64,000 nt of DNA. It comes from Dactylosporangium vinaceum. GTDB taxonomy: Bacteria; Actinomycetota; Actinomycetes; Mycobacteriales; Micromonosporaceae. The position numbers and the translations under genes were made by a program. This document shows, piece after piece, positions 42,876 through 51,636 of this stretch; the first letter of the stretch is position 1, and the number at the start of each line of letters is the position of its first letter. Below the pieces are notes generated by a model that was not told the origin of the DNA, did not search any database, and worked only from the letters and a program-made list of their open reading frames with translations. The DNA is taken from the NCBI RefSeq assembly GCF_019904175.1, contig NZ_CP061913.1, positions 9,548,001 to 9,612,000 of the forward strand, in the 5' to 3' direction.

Positions 42876-43841
42876 TCACGCCAGGTCGGTGTGGGCGATG
42901 ACGTTCAGCAGCGGGGCGCCGGAGACGTACCGGCGGAGGTTTGTCAGGAAGAGGTCCCAGATCCGCTGCTGATACCACGGGCTCTGCGAGGAGCCGGAGA
43001 TGTGGGCGGTGACGATGGTGTTCGGGAGGTCCCAGAACGGGTCGTCGGGCGGCATCGGCTGGCGGTAGTGGTCGTCCAGGGCGGCGCCGCCCAGGTGGCC
43101 CGACCGTAGGGCGTCGAGCAGCGGCTGCTCCTCGACCACGCCGGCTCGGGCCGGGTTCAGCAGCAGGGCGCCGGTCGGGAGTTGGGCCAGGGCCTCGGCG
43201 TCGACGAGGCCCCGGGTCTGCGGGGTCAGCGGGGTTGTGACGATCAGCGCGTCCAGGGTTCCGTAGAACTCGGCGCGGGCGGTCATGTCGAAGGACCTGG
43301 TGACCGCGGGTGGCGCAGTGCCGCGGTTGAAGGGGTCGTAGCGCGGGCCGCGGTCGTGGATGCCGGCCCGGGTCATGGTCCAGACTTCCAGGCCCATGGC
43401 GGTGCAGTGCCTGGCTACCTCGCGGCCGATGTTGCCGAAGCCCAGGATGCCCACGCGGCGGCCGGCCAGCTCGCGCTGGAAGACGGGGCTGCGGTCCCAG
43501 CGGCGGGTCCGCTGCGCGGTGAGCATGGCCGGGAGGTCGCGGGACAGCGCCAGCAGCATCATGATGCACCACTCGGCTATCGGCTTGTCCTGGACGCCGC
43601 TCGCGTTCGTCGCCACCGTGTCCGGTCGGATCACGCCCTCCAGCTGGGCGTAGCCGTGGGAGCCCAGCTGGACCCAGCGCAGGTGCGACAGGCCCGGCGG
43701 GCACCGGTCGGCGAAGAGGACTGTCGCCGTCGGGTCGATCGGCGAGCCCGGGGACGCGCAGGTGATCCGGGCGTCCGGGGCGATCGAGCGGACCGGCGGC
43801 ACGTGCTCAGAGGCGCCCGGCTGGGCCAGGACGATGTGCAT
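42876..43841 (-). CDS. D-2-hydroxyacid dehydrogenase-family oxidoreductase
   Basis: 321 residues. The NAD-binding loop is ILGFGNIGREVARH (about 150); the substrate Arg is in LLNPARAGVV and catalytic His in VTAHISGSS. The position that is normally Glu in the L-D-V-F-x-x-E-P motif is Gln here (LDDHYRQPMPP), so the proton relay is modified. It reduces 2-oxoacids or oxidises D-2-hydroxyacids. The promoter region contains a 17-bp palindrome about 66 bases upstream of the ATG. Confidence 0.88.
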   Translation of the reverse strand: MHIVLAQPGASEHVPPVRSIAPDARITCASPGSPIDPTATVLFADRCPPGLSHLRWVQLGSHGYAQLEGVIRPDTVATNASGVQDKPIAEWCIMMLLALSRDLPAMLTAQRTRRWDRSPVFQRELAGRRVGILGFGNIGREVARHCTAMGLEVWTMTRAGIHDRGPRYDPFNRGTAPPAVTRSFDMTARAEFYGTLDALIVTTPLTPQTRGLVDAEALAQLPTGALLLNPARAGVVEEQPLLDALRSGHLGGAALDDHYRQPMPPDDPFWDLPNTIVTAHISGSSQSPWYQQRIWDLFLTNLRRYVSGAPLLNVIAHTDLA

Positions 43842-43906
43842 GCAGTCAGCTCCGCATCAGTTGGCCACGGTGCGGGTGCCGGCGATGCGCACACCCGACA
43901 CCGTGT

Positions 43907-43923
43907 ATGGAACGCCGTTCCAT
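43907..43923. promoter_or_regulatory. Operator candidate ATGGAACG-C-CGTTCCAT
   Basis: Perfect inverted repeat with 8-bp arms around a single C, between the PIN-protein stop (43925) and the start of the hydroxyacid dehydrogenase (43841). Such TGGAACG/CGTTCCA boxes are bound by IclR- or LacI-like repressors in actinobacteria; the regulator is not in the window. Confidence 0.6.
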
Positions 43924-43924
43924 G

Positions 43925-44755
43925 TCAAGCGTAACGCACGAACGCCTGCGTGGTGAGCATGACCAGGCGGGTGTTCGCCACCGCGGCGGCCTCGGCGGTG
44001 AGCTCGGGCCGGGCGCAGGCGACGCGGCCGCCGTCGCGGACGAACCACCAGTCCTCCTTGAGGTCGCCGGTGACGAAGACGAGCCAGGGGGCGGTGCGGC
44101 GGCGGGCCTCGTCGAGGGTCTGCAGCCAGATCAGGTAGTCGCCCTCCGGCCGGGCCTTCTCGGCGTCCAGGTATCCGGGCGGGAGGCCCGCCGCGATCCG
44201 GCGACGGGCCTCGGCCTGCGCGGCCTCCAGCTCGTCGGCGGCCGGGCCCCGGCCGACCTTCCCGTCGAGGAGGGCCTGGAACCGGTGCAGGATCGCGTCG
44301 TCGTCGGTCAGGCCGTGCCGGGAGCGCAGCGCCTCGACCGCCGTCGCCAGCGGAGTCAGGGCGTCGGCGACCAGGTCCTGCAGTGCGTCGCGCTCGGCCG
44401 GTTCGAGGCCGGTGCGGAAGGCCAGGTAGCGGATGCGGCTCTGCAGGTCCGGCTCGAGCAGGTCGCGGTAGTCGGCCACGGTGTCGAGGACCTGCTCGTA
44501 GGCGGCGGCGTGGTCGGCGCTGACCGTGAACCGGTTCGCGTGGAACTCGAGCGCGGCCTGGTGCGGGACGAACGCGCGGTCGCCCAGGCGCTCGATCGCG
44601 GTGAACAGCAGAGCCCGGGCGTCCGGGGCGAAGCGGTACGCGCTCAGGAGCACGTTGGAGTCGAGCGCCACGAGGCCCGTGGTGAAGGCGGTGGCGATGT
44701 CGGCGTCGGCGGGCGGCAGGTAGTGACCGAACTGGTCGCTGAATCCCAGAGGCAC
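43925..44755 (-). CDS. PIN-like domain protein (PIN_8/DUF4935 type)
   Basis: 276 residues. VALDSNVLLSAYRF (about 30) provides the first PIN Asp, VPHQAALEFHANR the Glu region, and RPEGDYLIWLQTLDEA with LVFVTGDLKEDWW the C-terminal acidic cluster, matching the large PIN_8 group rather than small VapC toxins. It is predicted to be a metal-dependent RNase. No antitoxin gene is adjacent; a GntR gene starts 26 bases away on the opposite strand. Confidence 0.82.
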   Translation of the reverse strand: MPLGFSDQFGHYLPPADADIATAFTTGLVALDSNVLLSAYRFAPDARALLFTAIERLGDRAFVPHQAALEFHANRFTVSADHAAAYEQVLDTVADYRDLLEPDLQSRIRYLAFRTGLEPAERDALQDLVADALTPLATAVEALRSRHGLTDDDAILHRFQALLDGKVGRGPAADELEAAQAEARRRIAAGLPPGYLDAEKARPEGDYLIWLQTLDEARRRTAPWLVFVTGDLKEDWWFVRDGGRVACARPELTAEAAAVANTRLVMLTTQAFVRYA

Positions 44756-44781
44756 ATCGACGGATGGTAGATACTGACGCG

Positions 44782-45141
44782 ATGTTCGTCATCGACGCGG
44801 GCTCGGCGGTGCCGCCCTACGAGCAGCTGCGCCTCCAGGTCGCCGCGGCGATCCGGGACCGCTCGCTCGCGGTGGGGACCCGGCTGCCGACGATCCGCAG
44901 CCTGGCCGGCGACCTGGGGCTGGCCGTGAACACCGTGGCCCGGGCCTACCGGGAGCTGGAGGACGCCGGGCTCATCGAGACGCGCGGGCGGGCCGGGTCA
45001 TACGTGACCGCGGCCGGGCAGGCGGCGCTGGAGCGGGTGCGCCGGGCCGCCGAGGACTACGCGGCGGTGGTGGCCGCCTCCGGGATCGAGGCCGAGGAAG
45101 GGCTCCGGATCGCGGAGGCAGCACTCACCAGAAAACACTGA
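44782..45141 (+). CDS. GntR-family regulator (YtrA type)
   Basis: 119 residues from ATG 44782; ATG 44764 would add six. The winged helix is PPYEQLRLQVAAAIRDRSLAV and LAGDLGLAVNTVARAYRELEDAG, followed by a short 45-residue helical tail that is characteristic of the YtrA subfamily. YtrA genes usually precede an ABC transporter operon, but here the next gene is convergent, so the target is unknown. It is divergent from the PIN gene. Confidence 0.9.
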   Translation: MFVIDAGSAVPPYEQLRLQVAAAIRDRSLAVGTRLPTIRSLAGDLGLAVNTVARAYRELEDAGLIETRGRAGSYVTAAGQAALERVRRAAEDYAAVVAASGIEAEEGLRIAEAALTRKH

Positions 45142-45148
45142 GCAGCAC

Positions 45149-46198
45149 CTACGAGACGATCGCCATCGACGGCAGCAGCAGCTTCACCTGGATGACCGCG
45201 GCCGAGGGCTCCATGGCGCTGAACATGAAGGCCAGCAGCGCGTCGGTGCCGACCCAGGCGCAGATCGACAGGGTCACCCCGCTGGAGTCGGTCTTCTGGC
45301 ACTCGGCCTTGCCGCCCAGCTTGCCCGGGTCGACCGGGGTCTTGTCGCTGCCGGAGCCGCCGAGCTCCTTGAACGCGCCGTCGAAGAAGTCCTTGAGCTG
45401 CTTGTCCGGGCCGCCGACGCTGAACGCCGAGCCGGTGCCGCCCCACACGATGACCACGTGCGACGTCTTGGCGCTGTCCTGGTACTGCGCGGCGAACGGG
45501 TTCTTGATCCCCGCGTCCTCCATCTGCTTGCTCATGTCCTTGGCCTGATCCTGGTTCGCCTGCTTCTTCCAGGTGCTGATCGTGGCCGGAGCGGTGAGCG
45601 TGACCTTCGGGCCCGCCGGGGCGCCGGTGGTCTTCGTGGCGCCCGCCGAGGTGCCCGGCTTCGGGGCCGTGGAGGCGGAGGAGCCGGCGGTCGGGGTGGT
45701 CTTGTCGTCGTCCTTGGAGCTCGTCACGTACCAGACCGCGCCGGCACCACCGCAGAGGACGAGCACGAGCCCGCCGATGATCAGGCCGAGCGTGAGCCCG
45801 TTGCCCTTCTTCGGCGGCGGCGTGTAGGCCGGCTGGGGCGCGTAGCCCGGCTGGCCGTACTGGTCCTGGCCGTAGCCGGGCTGCTGGTACGGCACGCCCG
45901 AGGCCGGCTGGCCGTAGCCCGGCTGGCCCGAGACCGGCTGGGCGTAGGGGTCCTGGCCGTAGCCGGGCTGCTGGCCGTAGGACGGCTGCTGCGGCTGGCC
46001 GTACCCCTGGTCATATGAGGGCGGCTGCTGCCCGTAGCCCTGGTCGTACGAGGGCTGCTGCTGGCCGTACCCCTGGTCGTACGACGGCGGCTGCTGGCCG
46101 TACGACGGCGGTTGCTGTCCGTAAGGAGGTTGCTGACCGTACTGCGGCTGCTGGCCATAGGGGTCATAGTTCGGCTGGGGTGCGTACGGGTCAGACAT
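45149..46198 (-). CDS. Membrane protein with Tyr/Gln/Gly/Pro-rich N-terminal low-complexity domain
   Basis: 349 residues from ATG 46198. Residues 1-125 are a low-complexity tract of YGQ, PSY and DQGYGQ repeats. A PPPKKG stretch leads to one membrane helix (about 138-162, LTLGLIIGGLVLVLCGGAG). The external part has an Ala/Thr/Pro linker and a C-terminal globular domain (about 215-349, from LTAPATISTWKKQ) containing two Cys. The architecture is common for actinobacterial surface proteins of unknown function; the tract also resembles eukaryotic phase-separating domains. It faces the cytoplasm if the single helix is N-in. Confidence 0.82.
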   Translation of the reverse strand: MSDPYAPQPNYDPYGQQPQYGQQPPYGQQPPSYGQQPPSYDQGYGQQQPSYDQGYGQQPPSYDQGYGQPQQPSYGQQPGYGQDPYAQPVSGQPGYGQPASGVPYQQPGYGQDQYGQPGYAPQPAYTPPPKKGNGLTLGLIIGGLVLVLCGGAGAVWYVTSSKDDDKTTPTAGSSASTAPKPGTSAGATKTTGAPAGPKVTLTAPATISTWKKQANQDQAKDMSKQMEDAGIKNPFAAQYQDSAKTSHVVIVWGGTGSAFSVGGPDKQLKDFFDGAFKELGGSGSDKTPVDPGKLGGKAECQKTDSSGVTLSICAWVGTDALLAFMFSAMEPSAAVIQVKLLLPSMAIVS

Positions 46199-46330
46199 GA
46201 GAGCTCCTCGGCCCGAGGGAAGACCCGCGCGAGCATAGTCGGTCCTCGCTACACGTGGTGTCTGATACCGGGCGATCCGCATCACCCGTGAACGCTCAGT
46301 TTCGCTGCGTGACCGCCGATCGTCTTACCT

Positions 46331-47392
46331 GTGTGGCGCGCGGCGGTCCGGCCCCTGATCCACGCGCGGGACCGCGTGGCGGCGACTCGGGCGGTGGCGT
46401 ACTTCCTCATGGCCGGCGGCTCCGTCGTCGGCACGTGCGCGCTGCTGGTGCCGGGGTTCGCCGGCGGCACCGTGGCCGGCCTGCTGATCACCGAGGCGGT
46501 GGCCGGGGCCATGGTGGCGGCCGGGGCGCTGTGCCGGCTGCGGCCGCAGCGGGTGCCGGAGGCGTTCTGGGTCCTCGTGCCGTTCATAGCGGTACTGCTG
46601 ATCGGCGGCCTGAACCTCCTGACGCGGGACGTGTCCGTCAGCGGACACCTGTACTTCCTCTGGCCCCTCCTCTACGCCGCGACGTTCGTCCGCCGAGACT
46701 TCATGTACCTCCTGCTCGCCACGGCCAGCGCGACGGACGCCGCCGTGACGTTCGCCATCCAGCCCGACGCCAAGTCGGCCACCGACATCGCCGCGCTGGT
46801 GAGCGCCTACACGGTGTCAACGGTCGTCGTGTCGAAGCTGCGCGGCCGCTCCGAGGCGCTCGTCGCCCGGCTGGAGGAGCAGGCGCTCACCGACCCGCTC
46901 ACCGGCGTGCCCAACCGCCGCGGCTTCGACATCGAGCTGACCCGGGCCCTGAGCGACGGCGGGGAGCACTGCCTGCTCATCGTCGACGTCGACCACTTCA
47001 AGACCATCAACGACACCTGGGGCCACGGCACCGGCGACGCCGTGCTCGTCCGCGTGGCGGCGGCGCTGCGGGCGGCGGCCCGGCCCGGCGACTGCCCGGC
47101 CCGGCTCGGCGGGGACGAGTTCGCGGTGCTGGTGGCCGGGGACGAGGAGCGCGCCCGCGCGGTCGCGGCCGAGGTGCGCGCGGCGGTGGCCCGGGCCTCG
47201 GACCTGCCCGACGGCCTGCCGACGCTCAGCATCGGGCTGGCCTCGACCGCCGACCGGGCCGGCACCGATGCGGAGGCGCTGCTCGCGGCGGCCGACCGGG
47301 CGCTCTACGACGCCAAGATGCAGGGCCGGGACCGGGTGTCCTCCAGCCGTGGAGAAAGGCGCATGACGACGGAAAGTCTGAGAAAAGGCTGA
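46331..47392 (+). CDS. Diguanylate cyclase with N-terminal membrane sensor
   Basis: 353 residues from GTG 46331. Six or so membrane helices (about 20-165) form a MASE-like sensor, followed by a linker helix and a GGDEF domain (about 185-340). The active site is RLGGDEFAVL; the inhibitory I-site RxxD is RPGD five residues earlier, so product feedback is expected. LTDPLTGVPNRRGFD and DVDHFKTINDTWGH are conserved. It makes c-di-GMP, opposed by the EAL protein at 4.2 kb. Confidence 0.92.
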   Translation: MWRAAVRPLIHARDRVAATRAVAYFLMAGGSVVGTCALLVPGFAGGTVAGLLITEAVAGAMVAAGALCRLRPQRVPEAFWVLVPFIAVLLIGGLNLLTRDVSVSGHLYFLWPLLYAATFVRRDFMYLLLATASATDAAVTFAIQPDAKSATDIAALVSAYTVSTVVVSKLRGRSEALVARLEEQALTDPLTGVPNRRGFDIELTRALSDGGEHCLLIVDVDHFKTINDTWGHGTGDAVLVRVAAALRAAARPGDCPARLGGDEFAVLVAGDEERARAVAAEVRAAVARASDLPDGLPTLSIGLASTADRAGTDAEALLAAADRALYDAKMQGRDRVSSSRGERRMTTESLRKG

Positions 47393-47476
47393 ATTTTCTC
47401 GGTTTCTGGTTACTTAAAGTAGTGGTGGGTAAACATAGGGTGACTGCTGTCGAGAGACCAACGGGGGTTTCACCCA

Positions 47477-48466
47477 ATGCCTGCCAGCAAAAGCAAACGG
47501 CGCCTGCCGATTGCGGTTGGGGCCGCTAGCTTCCTCGCCGTGCTCACCGCCGGCGTCATCAACGTCACCAGCGCCGACGCTCAGACCGTGAACGGCGGGG
47601 CGCGCGCGGCCGAGACGATGACGCCCGATCCGGACCTGAGCGCCTGGACGACCAACTACCCGGGCGCGCCGACCACGCCGCCGTGCCCGACCGACACCTT
47701 CGGCAACCCCGGCCAGCCCGGCCAGATGGGCCAGCCCGGCCAGACAGGGCAGCCGGGTCAGACGGGGCAGCCGGTCATCGTGCCGCCGACCGGGGCCCAG
47801 CCGAGCGCGTCGGTGATCATTCCGCCGGACATGTTCGGCACCCCGACCGGCGCGGCCACCATCCCGCCGCCGATCCAGCCGACGATCGAGGCGCAGAAGG
47901 CCGACCCGACGCCGACCGACCAGTTCGGCAACCCGATGCCGGCGCCGACCGACACGTTCGCACCGCCGCTGCCCTCGGACACCATGAGCCCGACGCCGGC
48001 GCCGACCGACACATTCGGCAACCCGATGCCGGCCCCGACCGACACGTTCGCACCACCGCTGCCCTCGGACACGATGGGGGCCACGCCGACGCCCACTGAC
48101 ACGATGGGCGCGACACCGACGCCCACTGACACGATGGGCGCCACGCCGACGCCGAGCTGCACCACCCCGGCGCCGACGCCCACTGACACGTTCGGCAACC
48201 CGATGCCGACCGACACGATGACCCCGATGCCGACGGACACCATGAGCCCGGCACCCGCACCGACCGACACGTCGGGCAGCCCGATGCCGCAGCCGACCGA
48301 CACGTTCGGCAACCCGATGCCAGCCCCGACCGACACGGCCAACCCGATGCCGATGCCGACGGACATCAACGGCAATCCGATGCCGATGCCCACGGCCTCC
48401 GCCAACACGTTCAACACGCCGCCGGCCCCGATGCCGACGATCACGTACACCGAACGCGGCCGCTGA
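47477..48466 (+). CDS. Secreted Pro/Thr-rich repeat protein
   Basis: 329 residues. Signal peptide (RRLPIAVGAASFLAVLTAGV, cleaved near SADA). The mature protein is almost entirely repeats: GQPGQTGQ, PTDTFGNPMPAPTDTFAPPL, PSDTM, GATPTPTDTM and so on, with a single CPTDT and SCTT Cys pair. Such text is disordered, likely O-glycosylated or cell-wall-spanning, and lacks an LPxTG anchor. The AT-richer 84 bases before it (47393-47476) contain the likely promoter. Confidence 0.8.
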   Translation: MPASKSKRRLPIAVGAASFLAVLTAGVINVTSADAQTVNGGARAAETMTPDPDLSAWTTNYPGAPTTPPCPTDTFGNPGQPGQMGQPGQTGQPGQTGQPVIVPPTGAQPSASVIIPPDMFGTPTGAATIPPPIQPTIEAQKADPTPTDQFGNPMPAPTDTFAPPLPSDTMSPTPAPTDTFGNPMPAPTDTFAPPLPSDTMGATPTPTDTMGATPTPTDTMGATPTPSCTTPAPTPTDTFGNPMPTDTMTPMPTDTMSPAPAPTDTSGSPMPQPTDTFGNPMPAPTDTANPMPMPTDINGNPMPMPTASANTFNTPPAPMPTITYTERGR

Positions 48467-48536
48467 TCACAGGCGGTAGTCAGGGGCGGGTCCGGTGAGC
48501 GGGCCCGCCCTCCGCGTTCGCTGATATTGTCACGCG

Positions 48537-50393
48537 ATGTTGACGGGGACGGCCGATCAGGACGACACGACCGCACCGGCCACCAAGGGCAGGATCGTGA
48601 CCCAGCGTCGCAGCGCGGAGACCAGCACGACCGAGAGCACCGAAACCGGGACGAACACCGCGGCCGGCGCCGGCAACGGGCGCCGGGCGGACCTGCTCGC
48701 ACTGGGCAGCTACCTGCTTGGCGCGCTGTTCATCGTGTCGCCGATCCTGGCCCACTACGGCAGGCGGATGCCGGTCTCTCCCGGCGACCGGGCCCAGGCC
48801 GAGTACTTCCTCGCCTGGGCGGCCCGCGCGGTGTCGCACGGCGAGAACCCGCTGCGGATCATGCAGTACAACTTCCCGTTCGGCGTCAACGGCATGGCCA
48901 ACACGACGGTGCTGGGCTTCGGCATCCCGCTCTCGCCGCTCACCATGCTCTTCGGTGCGCAGTTCACCTTCGACCTGCTGATCGTCCTCGGCATCGCCGG
49001 CACCGCGACCGCCTGGTACTGGCTGCTCTCCCGCCACCTGGTCACCAGCCGCACCGCCGCGTGGGTGGGCGGTCTGGTCGGCGGGTTCGCGCCCACCGTC
49101 GCCTCGCACGCGAGCTACCACACGAATCTCGTCGCGCAGTTCCTGGTACCACTGCTGGCTTGGCGCGTGTTCAAGATGCTCGAAGGGCGCCCACTGCGCA
49201 ACGGGCTCATCCTCGCCGCCCTGGTCGTCTACCAGGTCTTCATCAACGAGGAGACGCTGTTCCTGGTGGCGCTGGGGATCGGCCTCGTGCTGGTGCTCTA
49301 CGCGGCGCAGCGCCGCGACCGGGTGCGGGCCGCGATCCGGCCGCTCGCCGCCGGCCTGGGTGTGACGGCGGGCGCGTCGCTGATCGTGCTGGCGTACCCG
49401 CTGTACTTCCAGTTCTTCGGCCCGATGAGCTATCGCGGCGGCGAGGAGTACATGACCACGTTCCGCATGGACGTGCTCGGCCTCACCTCGTACGGCAGCA
49501 ACAGCGTGGCCGAGCGGCTGCGCCGGTTCGGTGAGCCCCCGGCACCGCTCGGCGCGGAGGAGCACGGCTTCCTCGGCTGGGGCCTGGTGCTGCTGCTGGC
49601 CGCCCTGGTCGTCTGGCAGTGGCGCAGCGTGCTGATCCGCAGTCTGGCCGCCACCGGCCTGGTCTTCCAGGTGCTGGCCTGGGGTAATCCGCTGCAGTTC
49701 CAGGGCCGCGACACGCGCGTGTGGGGCCCGTTCGCGCTGCTGCAGCACCTGCCGCTGTTCGACACGCTGCTGCCGACCCGGCTCGGCGAGGTGACCAACT
49801 GGGCGGCCGTGCCGATCCTGGCCCTCGGCCTGCAGCGCCTGCTCGACCGCGAGACCTCCGACGTGCGCACGAAGCGGCTGTTCCTGGTCACCGCGCTCGC
49901 GGCCGCGCTGGTCCCGGCCGCACCGATGCCGATCAAGGTGGTGAACCGGACGCCGATTCCGGCATTCGTGTCGTCGGGGGCGTGGCAGCAGTACGTCGGC
50001 CCGGACCGCTCGGTGCTCATCGTGCCGCTGCCGGACTGGAGCTTCCCCACGGGGATCTTCTGGGCCTCCGCGACACAGGCCGACATGCCGATTTCGCATG
50101 GGTACTTCCTGGGCCCGGACGGCGGCGTGGACGGCCACCACGCCTTCGTCGGCCCGGTCCCGCGCCCGACGGACAAGCTGTTCACGGACGCCACCTACTA
50201 CGGCCGGACCCCCCTGGTCACCGAGGCGGACCGCGCCCAGGCCCGGGCCGACCTCGCGTACTGGCGCACCTCGCTGATCCTGGCCCCGGCCGAGCCGAAG
50301 TGGGCTGCGGTGCGCACGACGCTCACCGACCTGTTCGGACCCGGAACGTTCACCGGCGGTCTCTGGCTGTGGGACACACGTAACATCGAGTGA
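48537..50393 (+). CDS. Large polytopic membrane protein, glycosyltransferase-like
   Basis: 618 residues. A 50-residue Thr/Arg-rich cytoplasmic tail precedes 10-12 membrane helices. The first external loop (FLAWAARAVSHGENPLRIMQ, then N-F-P-F-G-V-N-G) and the HASYHTNLVAQF region are conserved in an actinobacterial family of putative GT-C transferases, and the C-terminal 150 residues form an external soluble domain. No catalytic residues can be named with certainty. It ends 22 bases before the MFS gene start, in the same direction. Confidence 0.75.
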   Translation: MLTGTADQDDTTAPATKGRIVTQRRSAETSTTESTETGTNTAAGAGNGRRADLLALGSYLLGALFIVSPILAHYGRRMPVSPGDRAQAEYFLAWAARAVSHGENPLRIMQYNFPFGVNGMANTTVLGFGIPLSPLTMLFGAQFTFDLLIVLGIAGTATAWYWLLSRHLVTSRTAAWVGGLVGGFAPTVASHASYHTNLVAQFLVPLLAWRVFKMLEGRPLRNGLILAALVVYQVFINEETLFLVALGIGLVLVLYAAQRRDRVRAAIRPLAAGLGVTAGASLIVLAYPLYFQFFGPMSYRGGEEYMTTFRMDVLGLTSYGSNSVAERLRRFGEPPAPLGAEEHGFLGWGLVLLLAALVVWQWRSVLIRSLAATGLVFQVLAWGNPLQFQGRDTRVWGPFALLQHLPLFDTLLPTRLGEVTNWAAVPILALGLQRLLDRETSDVRTKRLFLVTALAAALVPAAPMPIKVVNRTPIPAFVSSGAWQQYVGPDRSVLIVPLPDWSFPTGIFWASATQADMPISHGYFLGPDGGVDGHHAFVGPVPRPTDKLFTDATYYGRTPLVTEADRAQARADLAYWRTSLILAPAEPKWAAVRTTLTDLFGPGTFTGGLWLWDTRNIE

Positions 50394-50415
50394 TGACGAT
50401 CGAGATCGCCCGCGT

Positions 50416-51624
50416 GTGAGGCGCGTGCTGGCGGTGCCGGCCGCCCGGACGTACCTGTTCGGGCAGACCGTGTCGCTGCTCGGCGACTCGACTCTCTGGC
50501 TCGCGACGAGCGTGTGGGTCAAGACGCTCACCGGCAGCAACGCCGCCGCCGGGCTGGTGTTCTTCTGCTTCACCGGCCCCGCTCTGCTCGGCCCTCTGGC
50601 CGGCGCGCTCGTCGACCGGTTCCCGCGGCGCGCCCTGCTGATCTGGGCCAACGCGGGGGCCGCGGCCGCCGTCCTGCCGCTGCTGGCGGTCGACGGGCCC
50701 GGGCGGGTGTGGCTGGTGTACCTGTCCATGGCGCTCTGCGGCGCGGCGTACACGCTGCTCACGCCGGCCCAGTCCGCCCTGCTGGTCTCGATCGTCCCCG
50801 GCGACCTGCTGGCCGACGCCAACGGCCTGCTGCGCACCGCCCAGGAGACCCTGCGCCTGGTCGGCCCGCTGCTCGGGGCCGGCCTGTTCGTGGTGGCGGG
50901 GCCGAAGGTGGCGGTCCTCGTCGACGCGGCCAGCTATGCGGTGCCGATCGCCTGCCTGCTGCGGTTGAAGGTCAGCGAGCCGCGGGCCCGGCCGATCGCC
51001 GGCGAGGGCGGCGGCCTGCGGTTCATCGCCCGCTCCCCGCGCCTGCGCCCGGTGGTGCTGGCGGCCGCGTGCGCGCTGTGCGTGTTCGGGTTCAGCGAGA
51101 CCACCGTGTTCGCGGTCGCCGGCCAGGGCCTGCACCGCTCCCCCGCGTTCGTCGGCGTGCTCGCCGCCGTGCAGGGCGCCGGGGCGCTGGTGGGCGGCCC
51201 GAGCGCCGCGCCGCTGGTCCGCCGGCTCGGCGAGGCCCGGCTGATGGCGACCGGCATGCTGTTCGGCGCGGCCGGGGCGCTGCTGCAGGCGGTGCCGGCC
51301 CACGCGGCGGTCCTGCCCGGGGCCGCACTGTTCGGCATCAGCCTGCCGTGGCTGGCGGTCGGGTTCACCACCCGCCTCCAGCGCGCCACCCCGGCCCGGC
51401 TGCAGGGCCGGGTCTTCGCCGCCGCGACCATGGCGGTGACGGTGCCGCAGACCGGCTCGATAGCGCTCGGGGCCGCCCTGATCGCCGGGGCCGGCTACCA
51501 GGCGCTGCTCGCCGCCATCGCCGTGGTCCTCGTGGCCTGCGCGGTCTACCTCTTCGTGCAGCGGGCCGAGCGCCCGGCCGCCGCCCGCCCGCCCAGCGGC
51601 CTCCCGAGCGAGGTCAGCCCGTGA
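50416..51624 (+). CDS. MFS transporter
   Basis: 402 residues from GTG 50416, with about 12 membrane helices. GDSTLWLATSVWVKTLTGS in helix 1 and ALVDRFPRRALL in loop 2-3 (motif A, with a variant Asp-Arg-x-x-R) are typical of the MFS_3/enterobactin-exporter-like group. It is probably an exporter. Its start is 22 bases after the preceding membrane protein gene, so the two may be co-transcribed. Confidence 0.88.
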   Translation: MRRVLAVPAARTYLFGQTVSLLGDSTLWLATSVWVKTLTGSNAAAGLVFFCFTGPALLGPLAGALVDRFPRRALLIWANAGAAAAVLPLLAVDGPGRVWLVYLSMALCGAAYTLLTPAQSALLVSIVPGDLLADANGLLRTAQETLRLVGPLLGAGLFVVAGPKVAVLVDAASYAVPIACLLRLKVSEPRARPIAGEGGGLRFIARSPRLRPVVLAAACALCVFGFSETTVFAVAGQGLHRSPAFVGVLAAVQGAGALVGGPSAAPLVRRLGEARLMATGMLFGAAGALLQAVPAHAAVLPGAALFGISLPWLAVGFTTRLQRATPARLQGRVFAAATMAVTVPQTGSIALGAALIAGAGYQALLAAIAVVLVACAVYLFVQRAERPAAARPPSGLPSEVSP

Positions 51625-51636
51625 TGCCGGGTCCGG

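Noticed and set aside
43907..43923. Terminator for the PIN gene
   Set aside because: The palindrome is only 17 bp with a 1-base centre and no T tract; its position before the dehydrogenase start fits an operator better.
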